NCBI GenBank assembly: GCA_964462675.1 | Contig: CAYWYS010000065.1 | Span: forward strand, 1-10,720 | DNA length: 10,720 nucleotides | Origin: XN24 sp964462675 | Lineage (GTDB): Bacteria > Pseudomonadota > Gammaproteobacteria > Steroidobacterales > XN24 | Direction of reading: 5' to 3' | Shown here: in pieces, positions 1-6,617 of the stretch | Position numbering within the stretch: position 1 is the stretch's first letter | Layout of the letters: every line of letters starts with the position of its first letter | Translations under genes and position numbers: made by a program | The notes under the pieces: generated by a model | What the model was told of the DNA's origin: nothing | The model's database searches: none | The model's input: the letters and a program-made list of their open reading frames with translations, nothing else

Positions 1-724
1 TGATCGGGCCCGACGGGCTCACCTGATACTGCCGCACTTCACGCCCTGCCAGCCACACAGCGCTACCGGACGCAGACACGGCCGTGAAGAGGCTCCCCCT
101 GTCGTTTTGGCTGAGCAGCAAGTCGGCCATCCGGCCGCCCCAGCCCAGCGTGGCCCCCTCCGGGGCGAACGCCTGCCAGGCCGACTGCTGATCGTTGTGC
201 GAGTAGAGCTTCTCTGGCCTCGGATGGCGGGCCAGGCGGTATTGCGCCTTGCTGGTCGCGACGACGAGCGGCCCCACGTTCGCCACGATGCCCATCCGTC
301 GCTCCACGTTGAACATGCTCTGGAGCGTGCCAAGCATCGGATGCAGCGAGAGGCCCCGGCCCACCGCGCTTCGCTGAGGTGCCAGAGCAAGCACGCCGCC
401 CAGACGCGCCGGAGACTCAGGCGCCGCAGCGGGGTCCCCGGGCGCGCCGGGTGGCAACAGGGCGATGGCATCGCCGGGGCCCTGGCGCACCGCGTTGTAG
501 GCGCTCCAGGAGTCAGGGTCCGTCGCCAGCACGGTGTTGAAGCTGTCGTTGCCGCCCAGCAGGAATACGCACACCAGTGCCTTGTAGTCAGTTGGAGCAG
601 TCTGCGCGGCGGCGGCGCCCAGGGTCGCGAGGTTGAACGCGAAAGGGGCACCGGCAGCGCCCACGGCGGACAGGGCACCGGCACGACGGAGAAACTCCCG
701 ACGCGAGGCAGAGGTCAGACCCAT
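1..724 (-). CDS. DUF1501 family exported protein, Tat substrate (3' end off window)
   Basis: Reading from an ATG at 724 to the window edge gives 241 open codons; the C-terminal part lies outside. The N-terminus has a twin-arginine motif (SRREFLRRAG, residues 7-16) followed by an Ala-rich hydrophobic stretch ending near residue 40 (AAAAQ), so export to the periplasm by the Tat system is expected. The mature part starts with the family hallmark VFLLGGNDSFNT, and a later YSHNDQQSAWQ block matches the DUF1501 signature (alkaline-phosphatase/sulfatase-like fold). The biochemical function is not established. DUF1501 genes are very often paired with a DUF1800 gene, and here the DUF1800 stop codon lies 13 nt upstream, so the two form an operon. 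The start is fixed by a strong GGGGGAG ribosome binding site six bases upstream. Longer open frames in this region in other phases are shadows. Confidence 0.9.
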   Translation of the reverse strand, partial: MGLTSASRREFLRRAGALSAVGAAGAPFAFNLATLGAAAAQTAPTDYKALVCVFLLGGNDSFNTVLATDPDSWSAYNAVRQGPGDAIALLPPGAPGDPAAAPESPARLGGVLALAPQRSAVGRGLSLHPMLGTLQSMFNVERRMGIVANVGPLVVATSKAQYRLARHPRPEKLYSHNDQQSAWQAFAPEGATLGWGGRMADLLLSQNDRGSLFTAVSASGSAVWLAGREVRQYQVSPSGPI

Positions 725-730
725 CGCAGA

Positions 731-737
731 CTCCCCC
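731..737 (-). promoter_or_regulatory. Ribosome binding site of the DUF1501 gene
   Basis: On the minus strand GGGGGAG directly follows the DUF1800 TAA stop and precedes the ATG at 724 by six bases. It sets the DUF1501 start and shows that the two genes are translated from one transcript. Confidence 0.75.
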
Positions 738-2441
738 TTACCGTTGGACGACGAACTCGGGTGACACCAGCGTCAGCAGCACCGCGATCTGCACGCGCTT
801 GAGCTTGGCAGCCTGAATCTGCGCCAGGTTCGACGAGGTCGGCGGGAGCGCGGGGATGGCGGCCGACTCGAGGGCTCGGCGGATTTCGTTGCGCAAGCCC
901 TCGGTCATTTGCCCGTATAGGAGCCGCTGGTTCATGCGCTCGACGAGCTCATCCGGGTGCTCCGCGATCGCCAGTTCTGCCGAGAAGTCCACCTGCACGT
1001 CACGTCGCGGGGCCTTGTGGTCCACACCGTTCTGGCCGACGCCGTAGCGAACGGCGGACAGCATGTAGTTCGCATAGCCGGCGACGGATGCAGCATGCGT
1101 GATCTGCATCTCGGGCGCCACGAGGCCCGCCGCGGCGAGGGCCGTGCCCGGGGGCACGTAGCCCGGGCGGTAGAAGTTGAAGACCGAAGGCGCGCGCAGG
1201 GGCGACTGTCCGAGCGAGATGCCAGCGTCGTCGGTGATGCCAACGAGGTAGCGTCCACTGTCGGACGTGGCATTGAAGGCGCGCAGGAACGCCGTCAGAC
1301 GCAGCACCGGCTCGCGCAGCTTGCCGAAGGCAGGATCACGGGCCCGTGACTCGCTGCGGGCTTCGGGATCGAGCAGGATGGCTCGAACCACGGCCTTCAT
1401 ATCGCCGCGCACGCCAGCCCCGTTGTCGTCGAAGGCGGCTGCCAGGCGCTGCACGTATGCAGGACTCGGGTTGCTCGTCACCAGTCGCTGGATCAGCTGC
1501 CTGCCGATGAATGGTCCGACGTTGGGGTGATGGAACAGCACATCCAGGGCTGCGCGCAGGCTGTCTTCGGCGTTTGTGCCGACTGCCACGGTGTGCCCCA
1601 GAAACCGCTTCTCGCGAGTGGAGTGGAACTTCGCGTACGCGCGCATTCCGTGCCACTGACGGTCCGGATGCTGGCAGGTGGATCGCCCGTAGAAGCAGGC
1701 GTCCTCGTCCCGATCGCTGTACCAGCTGAAACCAGTGAACACGTGGGACAGTCCGACGATGTCGTCGCTGGTGTACGTCTCCAGCGGTTGTCCCTGTGCA
1801 TCGAGCACCGGCGTGCCGTCCGAGCGCAGCTGGTTGAGTCCGATCGTGAACAGTTGCATCACCTCACGGGCGAAGTTCTGGTCGGGCACCCGCCCGGTGG
1901 CGGGATCGTCCTTCTGGTTTCGCAGATGCGAGAGGTACAGGCCCATCATCGGATGCCGTGCGACCGCCTCAAGGAGGTCGCGGTAGTTGCCGAAGCTGTG
2001 CTTGGCCAGCATGTCCATGTAGCCTGCCACGCCGCGCGCATTGGCGGCCACCCCAGCGTCGAGCATCGAGATCACGGAGATCTGCGACAGCGCGAACGCC
2101 ACGCGCTGTCGCAGCTGGTCGTCCCCCCGGATCGCGCGTGCCCAGAAGCTGTCGAGCACCTCGCGCTGGCCCGCCTTGCCGGCGGGGTTCGCGGCCTTGA
2201 TCTCCGCATCGGCTCGATCCCAGGCCTCCCGGTGCACGGCGGCACCCCCGCGCCGGAACTGATCCTCGATCCAGCCCCGGTAACCCATCGACATCACCGC
2301 GTCGACGTCGCGGTCCGTGGGCCCGAACGTGGCCTGCGTCAGAAAGCGCGCCGCTTCTTCGCGACTGGCCGGCATGTCCGACACCGCGCCCGAACCACCG
2401 CCACACCCCGACATTCCTAGGGAAACGCTGATCAAGTCCAC
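738..2441 (-). CDS. DUF1800 family protein, 5' end replaced by an insertion sequence
   Basis: An open frame of 567 codons. DUF1800 hallmarks appear in order: RFLTQATFGPT (residues 32-42), NFAREVMQLFTIGL (189-202), FLGHTV (280-285), and SPLRAPSVFNFYRPGYVPPG (413-432). The C-terminus (LLTLVSPEFVVQR) is complete. DUF1800 proteins are exported and usually encoded with a DUF1501 partner, as here; the reaction is unknown. The first nine codons from the GTG at 2441 come largely from the terminal inverted repeat of the adjacent IS. Native sequence resumes around GMSGCGGGSG, where Met-Ser-Gly-Cys looks like the last residues of a lipoprotein signal (lipobox). The hydrophobic part of that signal is missing and not found beyond the IS. 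No good ribosome binding site precedes GTG 2441 or ATG 2414. The gene is probably unexpressed or its product mislocalised; it could equally be called a pseudogene. Confidence 0.85.
   Translation of the reverse strand: MDLISVSLGMSGCGGGSGAVSDMPASREEAARFLTQATFGPTDRDVDAVMSMGYRGWIEDQFRRGGAAVHREAWDRADAEIKAANPAGKAGQREVLDSFWARAIRGDDQLRQRVAFALSQISVISMLDAGVAANARGVAGYMDMLAKHSFGNYRDLLEAVARHPMMGLYLSHLRNQKDDPATGRVPDQNFAREVMQLFTIGLNQLRSDGTPVLDAQGQPLETYTSDDIVGLSHVFTGFSWYSDRDEDACFYGRSTCQHPDRQWHGMRAYAKFHSTREKRFLGHTVAVGTNAEDSLRAALDVLFHHPNVGPFIGRQLIQRLVTSNPSPAYVQRLAAAFDDNGAGVRGDMKAVVRAILLDPEARSESRARDPAFGKLREPVLRLTAFLRAFNATSDSGRYLVGITDDAGISLGQSPLRAPSVFNFYRPGYVPPGTALAAAGLVAPEMQITHAASVAGYANYMLSAVRYGVGQNGVDHKAPRRDVQVDFSAELAIAEHPDELVERMNQRLLYGQMTEGLRNEIRRALESAAIPALPPTSSNLAQIQAAKLKRVQIAVLLTLVSPEFVVQR
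2420..2437 (+). repeat. Left terminal inverted repeat of the IS
   Basis: GGGAAACGCTGATCAAGT, an 18-base perfect complement of 3578-3595. Read on the minus strand it supplies the first codons of the truncated DUF1800 frame. Confidence 0.9.
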
Positions 2442-2472
2442 CGCATCGTAGTGACATGCGTTGGAGGTGTCG

Positions 2473-3468
2473 ATGCAAGATGCGAGGATGACGATGAAGC
2501 AGATGACCTTGGCAGCGGCGGCCGATGCGTCGGCGGGATTCGAGCGCTTTCGTAAGCCTACGCGCCGCGACGCATTCCTGGCCCAGATGCAGACGATCGT
2601 GCCGTGGGGGCGGCTGGTGGCGCTGATCGAGCCGCACTACCCCAAGCCTGGCAATGGCCGCCCGCCCATCGGGCTGGAGCGCATGCTGCGCATCCACCTG
2701 CTGCAGCACTGGTTCAACCTGGCCGATGCGGCGTGCGAGGAGGCGCTGTACGACTCGGCGGCGCTGCGCGCTTTCGTTGGCATCGATCTGGGTCGCGAGC
2801 CGGTGCCCGACGCCACCACGATCCTCAAGTTTCGTCACCTGCTGGAGAGGCACCAGCTGGGGCAAGCCATCTTCGCCGAGGTCGGCCGCATCTTGCAGGA
2901 GCGAGGGCTTCGCCTGAGCGCGGGCACGATCGTGGACGCCACCATCATCGCCGCGCCGAGCTCGACCAAGAACGCCGAGCAGCAGCGCGACCCCGAGATG
3001 AAGCAGACGCGCAAGGGCAAGCAGTGGTACTTCGGCATGAAAGTGCACGTGGGTGCCGACAGCAAGACCGGGCTGGTGCACAGCGCCGTGGTCACCAGTG
3101 CCAACGTGCATGACAAGCATGCCTTGCCCGATCTGCTGCACGGTGCGGAAAAGCGCGTCTACGGCGACCGCGGCTACCAGGGCTGCCGCGACATCATCAA
3201 GGCGGCAGCACCCCAGGCGCGCGACTTCACCAACCGGCGCGTGCGCAAGCCCGACGGGCAGGACGAGGCCGAGCGGCTGCGCAACCGCACCAAGAGCCGC
3301 ACTCGGGCGCGCGTGGAGCACCCGTTTCACGTGCTCAAGCGCCTGTGGGGGTTCGTCAAGGTGCGCTACCGCGGACTTGCCAAGAACGCCAACCGCGTCT
3401 TCACGGCGCTAGCGATGGTCAATCTGTATATGGCCGCGCGGCGCGTGCCGGCGTTGGTGCGCCCATAG
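2473..3468 (+). CDS. IS5-family DDE transposase
   Basis: A protein of 331 aa that cuts and joins the IS ends. It has the usual IS5 architecture: an N-terminal DUF772-type region (FRKPTRRDAFL, then GRPPIGLERMLRIHLLQHWFNLAD) followed by the DDE catalytic domain. Likely catalytic residues are D155 (GTIVDATII), D232 (VYGDRGYQG) and E282 (RARVEHPFHVLKR), the last in the Y/H-rich E motif typical of the family. The frame is open from a TTG at 2461, but that stretch contains a GGAGG (2463-2467) five bases before the ATG at 2473, so the ATG is the start. It is the only gene on the plus strand. No frameshift or internal stop is present, and full length for the family suggests a functional enzyme. Confidence 0.93.
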   Translation: MQDARMTMKQMTLAAAADASAGFERFRKPTRRDAFLAQMQTIVPWGRLVALIEPHYPKPGNGRPPIGLERMLRIHLLQHWFNLADAACEEALYDSAALRAFVGIDLGREPVPDATTILKFRHLLERHQLGQAIFAEVGRILQERGLRLSAGTIVDATIIAAPSSTKNAEQQRDPEMKQTRKGKQWYFGMKVHVGADSKTGLVHSAVVTSANVHDKHALPDLLHGAEKRVYGDRGYQGCRDIIKAAAPQARDFTNRRVRKPDGQDEAERLRNRTKSRTRARVEHPFHVLKRLWGFVKVRYRGLAKNANRVFTALAMVNLYMAARRVPALVRP

Positions 3469-3577
3469 TGCGCCCAATGCGGGCCAGGTGGCCCGAAAAC
3501 GGGCCCGCAGGGGCCGCCAGAGCGAGCAAAATCGTGCCGCCCAAGCCCGTACAGCCCGCATCGCTACCCCTGCTGCA

Positions 3578-3595
3578 ACTTGATCAGCGTTTCCC
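3578..3595 (-). repeat. Right terminal inverted repeat of the IS
   Basis: ACTTGATCAGCGTTTCCC, exact complement of the left repeat. Its last base (3595) provides the final G of the lspA TAG stop read on the minus strand. Confidence 0.9.
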
Positions 3596-4119
3596 TATGT
3601 GTGGTTGTTGCGTGAAGCGCGCGTTGGTCCGAATACGCCGTGCAGCGCAATTCCGATCGCGCCGACCACGATGGCCGAGTCGCTGAGGTTGAACGCCGGC
3701 CAGTAGTAATCGCCCCAGTACCACTGAATGAAGTCCACGACGTGGCCGTGCAGCGATCGGTCGATGACATTGCTCAGCGCGCCGCCGATCACCAACGCGT
3801 AGGGCAACGCAACCTTGTAGGCGGAGCGTGGCGTCTGGTACAGCCAGTAGGCCAGGAGTCCGCTGATACCCAACGCCAAGATGCTAAACACAACCTGCTG
3901 CCAGCCGCCGGCATCGCTGAGGAAGCTGAAAGCCGCGCCGGTATTGTAGCTGCGGTACCAGTTCCACACGCCCTCGATCACCGGTACCGCGGTGTACTCG
4001 GGCAGCGTGGCCAGTACCCAGTACTTGCTGGCCTGATCCAGCGCAATCACCAGAGCCGAGACCGTCAACCAGATGAGGGCGTTGGGGGTTTGAGCCGTGC
4101 GCACGCGATGAACGTTCAT
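3595..4119 (-). CDS. lspA: Lipoprotein signal peptidase (signal peptidase II)
   Basis: A 174-aa inner-membrane aspartyl protease that removes signal peptides from diacylglyceryl-modified prolipoproteins. Family motifs are clear: LDQASKYW (28-35), YNTGAAFSF (58-66), GGALSNVIDR (112-121) and FNLSDSAI (143-150). The catalytic aspartates are D129 (HVVD) and D147 (LSD), 18 residues apart as in E. coli LspA. Four hydrophobic segments fit the family topology. The ATG at 4119 is 11 bases after the upstream gene's stop; an earlier in-frame start at 4218 would run back into the exchanger and is not credible. Extra lspA copies often sit in metal-resistance islands beside czc genes, as here, so this is likely an accessory paralogue. 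The stop TAG straddles the IS boundary, so the last few residues may not be the original ones. Confidence 0.93.
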   Translation of the reverse strand: MNVHRVRTAQTPNALIWLTVSALVIALDQASKYWVLATLPEYTAVPVIEGVWNWYRSYNTGAAFSFLSDAGGWQQVVFSILALGISGLLAYWLYQTPRSAYKVALPYALVIGGALSNVIDRSLHGHVVDFIQWYWGDYYWPAFNLSDSAIVVGAIGIALHGVFGPTRASRNNHT

Positions 4120-4130
4120 GCGGAGCCCTG

Positions 4131-5362
4131 CTACTTCTTCCATGCGGCGCCCACCAGGGCAGGCACCTGTCGGAAGTTGCGCGCCAGCAGAAGCATCGCG
4201 AGCCCAAGATAGATCCACGCCATCGTGGTCAGCACGGCGATCTCTCGTGCCGGAGTGGCCTGGTAGAAAAACGCGAGCCCCAGCTGGGTCAGGAATAGCA
4301 CAGCCAACGCCACGGCACCCCAGACACTCAGGCGCAGCTGCAGCAACAGCGCGAGGCCGAACAGCGACTGTGTCGCGGTGAGGAAGAATTCCTCTTGCTG
4401 GCGGGCATCCAACGGCAGCTAGTCAGTTCTCCCGCGCCGATGCTCATCGCAATGGGCAGCATGCCGACCAGCAAAGTCCACTGGTTGATCTTGTCGCTGA
4501 TCATGGTGGTCAGACCGGCACGAGCGCGACCATCGAGCACGAACAGGACCGCAATCGTCACCGCCGGCGCTTCGCTGGCCAACGGCGCCAGCCATTGGAT
4601 CAGCAGGAATTCGTCTACGCCCAGATTTCGACCGCTGGCCACCAGCGATTCGGCGAACGGTTCGGCGGCCAGCAGGATCACGCCGGCCGCGAACATGGCC
4701 ATCGCGCCCATCACCGCCCAGCGACGCACCGGCGAGAAGGTGGCGATGACGGCACCGGGACCTGGCTCCTCGTCTTCTTCCTCCTCTTCGTTCTCGGCCC
4801 GCGACGTCCGCCACAAATAGGCGCCGAACAACGCTCCCAGCACGATGAAGTCGACGATCCCGATACGGTCCTTGAGCACGATCACGAACGCATACGCGCT
4901 CGCCAATGCCAGGAATACGATCTCGACCGAGTTCTCCGGCCGCAGCGTGATGCCACGCTTGCGCGAACGCCACCAGTACAAACCGACCAGCAGCGGCCAA
5001 GCCAGACCGATCAGCAGGCGGTTGGCGCCGGTCATGTTGGCCGCAGCATAGGCGACATAGCCCGACGTCGGGTCCTGACCGGCACGGTAGGCGTAGTAGA
5101 AATCCACCGCGTATTCGGGCAGCACGGTGATCAGGGCGACGACTGCGAGCACGAACCCCGTGGCGATGTACTTCTCCGCCGCCTCCGCGCCCCACGACAA
5201 CAGAAAGCCCGCCGCCAGGATCGCCAGACCGAATAGCGCTGCGTCCCCCAGGACTCCGACGCTGCGGTCGGTTAGGCGTAGGAACAGCGCAGGCACAACC
5301 GCCAGCACGGCTACAGCCACGGGAGCGTACAGTTCGCGAATGGCGTTGTGCTGTCGAGTCAT
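4131..5362 (-). pseudogene. Sodium/calcium exchanger-family membrane protein, frameshifted
   Basis: Two overlapping frames together make one polytopic cation exchanger of about 410 aa. The first (from ATG 5362) carries both alpha-repeat-like motifs: ALITVLPEY near residues 77-85 and WLAPLASEAPAVTIAVLF near 257-274, separated by an acidic cytosolic loop (ENEEEEEDEE). After MSIGAGELTS it runs into nonsense and stops at 4328. The second frame supplies the missing C-terminus (LPLDARQQEEFFLTATQSL to LVGAAWKK) with three more membrane segments, ending at 4131. The break is at about 4416-4423, where AGCTG replaces a probable AGCCTG; adding one base restores 411 codons. No slippery heptamer is visible, so this is a deletion or a sequencing error. 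The start is ATG 5362, with AGGAG eight bases upstream, not GTG 5368. The second alpha motif survives, but the product lacks its last ~95 residues. Confidence 0.82.
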
Positions 5363-5416
5363 CGTCACAGCTCCTTTAGGATGAACACTGAAGTGAGTAG
5401 TCGTTGCTGCGCAGAC

Positions 5417-5749
5417 TCAGGTAGAGGACGAGACGGCGCCATCAATCACAAACACCTGTTCGACCGGACTGACGTAGACCGCACCGGCGTCGGTGCGGCC
5501 GGTGCGTCCGACGCGGCGAAAGATTTCGACCGCGCGCTCCACTTCGCCGTCCTCGCAGAACAGTTCCATCTGCACTTCGCTGATCACCTGATCGCCGAAC
5601 TCGACCGAGTAGTCCTGCTCGCGCGCACTGAGTGCGCGCAGCAGGCCCTTGACGTCGAACAGGGAAAGCCGCCGGAACCCAGCGGCCTCCAATTCATGGA
5701 TCAGGTCGGCGACCCGGTTGCGATGGACGAAGGCTTTGATCTGTTTCAT
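5417..5749 (-). CDS. PII-family signalling protein linked to a metal efflux pump
   Basis: A 110-aa PII-like protein. It starts MKQIKAFVHRNRVADLIHELEAAGF, the beta-alpha opening of the GlnB fold, has a T-loop-like stretch around residues 37-57 (SAREQDYSVEFGD), and ends with a B-loop-like TGRTDAGAVYVSPVE (83-97), where GlnB has TGxxGDGKIFVxPVE. The T-loop differs from GlnB/GlnK, so control by uridylylation is doubtful. The ATG (5747-5749) shares its A with the TGA of the upstream czcA, and AAGGAG lies eight bases before it inside czcA, so translation is coupled to the pump. Position between an RND metal pump and an ion exchanger suggests a sensor or modulator of metal or ion transport rather than nitrogen control; that role is inferred. 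Frames starting upstream at 5809 only extend into czcA. Confidence 0.88.
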   Translation of the reverse strand: MKQIKAFVHRNRVADLIHELEAAGFRRLSLFDVKGLLRALSAREQDYSVEFGDQVISEVQMELFCEDGEVERAVEIFRRVGRTGRTDAGAVYVSPVEQVFVIDGAVSSST

Positions 5750-6150
5750 CACGCGTTCTCCTTGGAGTTGCGTTCGGCCGCCTTGCGGTCGGAACGGTTT
5801 TCGAGCCATTCGTACAGCACGGGCAACAGCACCAACGTCAGCAGGGTCGAACTGATCAGGCCGCCGACGACCACCGTGGCCAGCGGGCGTTGGGTCTCGG
5901 CCCCGACGCCACGGGAGAGCAACATCGGCACCAGGCCTAGGATCGCGACGCTTGCGGTCATCAGCACCGGCCGCAAGCGCAAGGCGGTGCCTTGTACGAC
6001 GGCGTCGCGTACTGACAGGCCTTTGTCGCGCAACTCATTGAGGAAGTTTACCAATACGATGCCGTTGAGCATGGCCACGCCGAACACCGCGATGAAGCCC
6101 ATAATAACGGCCCCTGACAGGTTGACAAAGGATGCAGTTCCTACGGTCAA
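5749..6150 (-). pseudogene. czcA: CzcA-like heavy-metal RND efflux pump, C-terminal remnant
   Basis: Only the last ~130 residues of a protein that is normally about 1040 aa. NLSGAVIMGFIAVFGVAMLNGIVLVNF corresponds to a late membrane segment of heavy-metal RND pumps, followed by the RLRPVLMTASVAILGLVPM motif and the final TM segment (ATVVVGGLISSTLLTLVLLPVLYEWLE). These proton-driven inner-membrane pumps export divalent metals such as Co, Zn, Cd or Cu/Ag as part of a CBA complex; the metal cannot be told from this fragment. The open frame begins at a TTG (6150) that is not a real start and overlaps the phage endolysin stop. All upstream pump sequence, including the periplasmic domains and proton relay, is absent and replaced by prophage. 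The exact edge of homology lies somewhere between about 6105 and 6150. Confidence 0.85.
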
Positions 6151-6165
6151 CGCCGTTCTGTGATG
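6105..6165. other. Junction between prophage lysis cassette and truncated czcA
   Basis: On the right the endolysin reading frame is continuous to its TGA at 6147; on the left CzcA homology is solid from about 6105 leftwards. The switch is abrupt, with no IS or tRNA between. It may be a prophage attachment or transposable-phage end inside czcA, a deletion scar, or an assembly chimera. The sequence here gives no recognisable attachment core because the partner end lies outside the window. Confidence 0.55.
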
Positions 6166-6617
6166 AGGAGCAAAGCAACTTCAGCTTCGCGCCGGGTAAC
6201 GAGACCAGGAAGCACCCTTCCTCCGCCGTATACCCACCTTCTCAGCTCCCGCGCAGAAGCATCCCAGTCCCGCTGATTGACCCGCCGCCGCAGCGTCGAG
6301 GTCTGCAGCCGCCCTGCGCCGAGGTTGAAGGTGAAGTCCACGATGGCCGCGAGCCGCTCTTCCGGCTCGATTGCCAGTACAGGGCAGTAGCGCAACGTGG
6401 CGGCGAGCGCCACCCTCAGATCCTGGGCGAGGTAGGCCTCGGCCTCGCCTTCCGTGATCGGCGGGTGCTTCGGGTCGCACAGATGCCCGTAGCCGATGGT
6501 CCAGTAGCCGGCCGGGCACACGTACGGGTGCGCGCGCCCCGGATCGTGCTTCGGCACGCGGTGGAAGCCCTCGAAGCGTTTGGCCAGGTCGATGGCCGCC
6601 TGGGGGACCGCGATCAC
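6147..6617 (-). CDS. Phage endolysin, GH24-type lysozyme
   Basis: A 156-aa muramidase that hydrolyses the glycan strand of peptidoglycan at the end of the phage cycle. The catalytic region is FEGF (E16) followed by YVCPAGYWTIGYGH, giving the E16, C34 and T40 set; a Cys takes the place of the T4 lysozyme Asp, a known variant in phage lysozymes. The spacing from E16 to C34 is about nine residues longer than the T4 pattern because of a VPKHDPGRAHP insertion. IVDFTFNLGAGRLQTSTLRRRVN and LPGLVTRREAE are standard downstream family blocks. The GTG start at 6617 overlaps the holin stop by four bases (GTGA), which rules out the longer frame from 6722. No signal or SAR segment is seen, so release should depend on the holin. 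The last few residues (ITERR) lie at the junction with czcA and may not be native. Confidence 0.9.
   Translation of the reverse strand: MIAVPQAAIDLAKRFEGFHRVPKHDPGRAHPYVCPAGYWTIGYGHLCDPKHPPITEGEAEAYLAQDLRVALAATLRYCPVLAIEPEERLAAIVDFTFNLGAGRLQTSTLRRRVNQRDWDASARELRRWVYGGGRVLPGLVTRREAEVALLLITERR

Larger units (their letters stand above)
2420..3595 (+). mobile_element. IS5-family insertion sequence, about 1176 bp
   Basis: A single DDE transposase gene (2473-3468) is enclosed by perfect 18-bp inverted repeats, GGGAAACGCTGATCAAGT at the left and its exact complement at the right. Length and layout suit the IS5 family. The left flank reads TCCTA and the right flank TATGT, sharing only TA; taking the ends one base further in gives CTAG against CTAT. 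IS5-group elements normally duplicate a short YTAR or TNA target, so a clean duplication is not evident. The flanks are also unrelated functionally: the left holds a decapitated DUF1800 gene, the right the end of lspA. The element itself looks complete and potentially active. The name of the IS was not determined. Confidence 0.9.

Noticed and set aside
107..802. Plus-strand open frame of 231 codons opposite DUF1501
   Set aside because: Antisense to a clearly coding minus-strand gene with Tat signal and DUF1501 motifs; Arg/His/Ala-rich composition typical of a high-GC shadow frame.
1527..2420. Plus-strand open frame of 297 codons opposite DUF1800
   Set aside because: No recognisable motif; mirrors codon bias of DUF1800 and stops at the IS boundary by chance.
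1969..3330. Minus-strand open frame of 453 codons crossing the IS and DUF1800
   Set aside because: It runs antisense through the transposase and then out of frame through DUF1800; composition is that of a shadow, not a fusion protein.
3479..3508. Inverted repeat GCGGGCC/GGCCCGC after the transposase, considered as a terminator
   Set aside because: The stem has a long loop and no following T-run; GC-rich sequence makes such short pairings likely by chance.
2417..3598. A 3-bp CTA target duplication around the IS
   Set aside because: It works only if the two ends are cut at different positions relative to the inverted repeats; with symmetrical ends just TA is shared, which is too short to trust.
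6120..6160. The near-palindrome AACGCCGTT as a phage attachment core
   Set aside because: Too short and no second copy is visible in the window; the other prophage end is needed.
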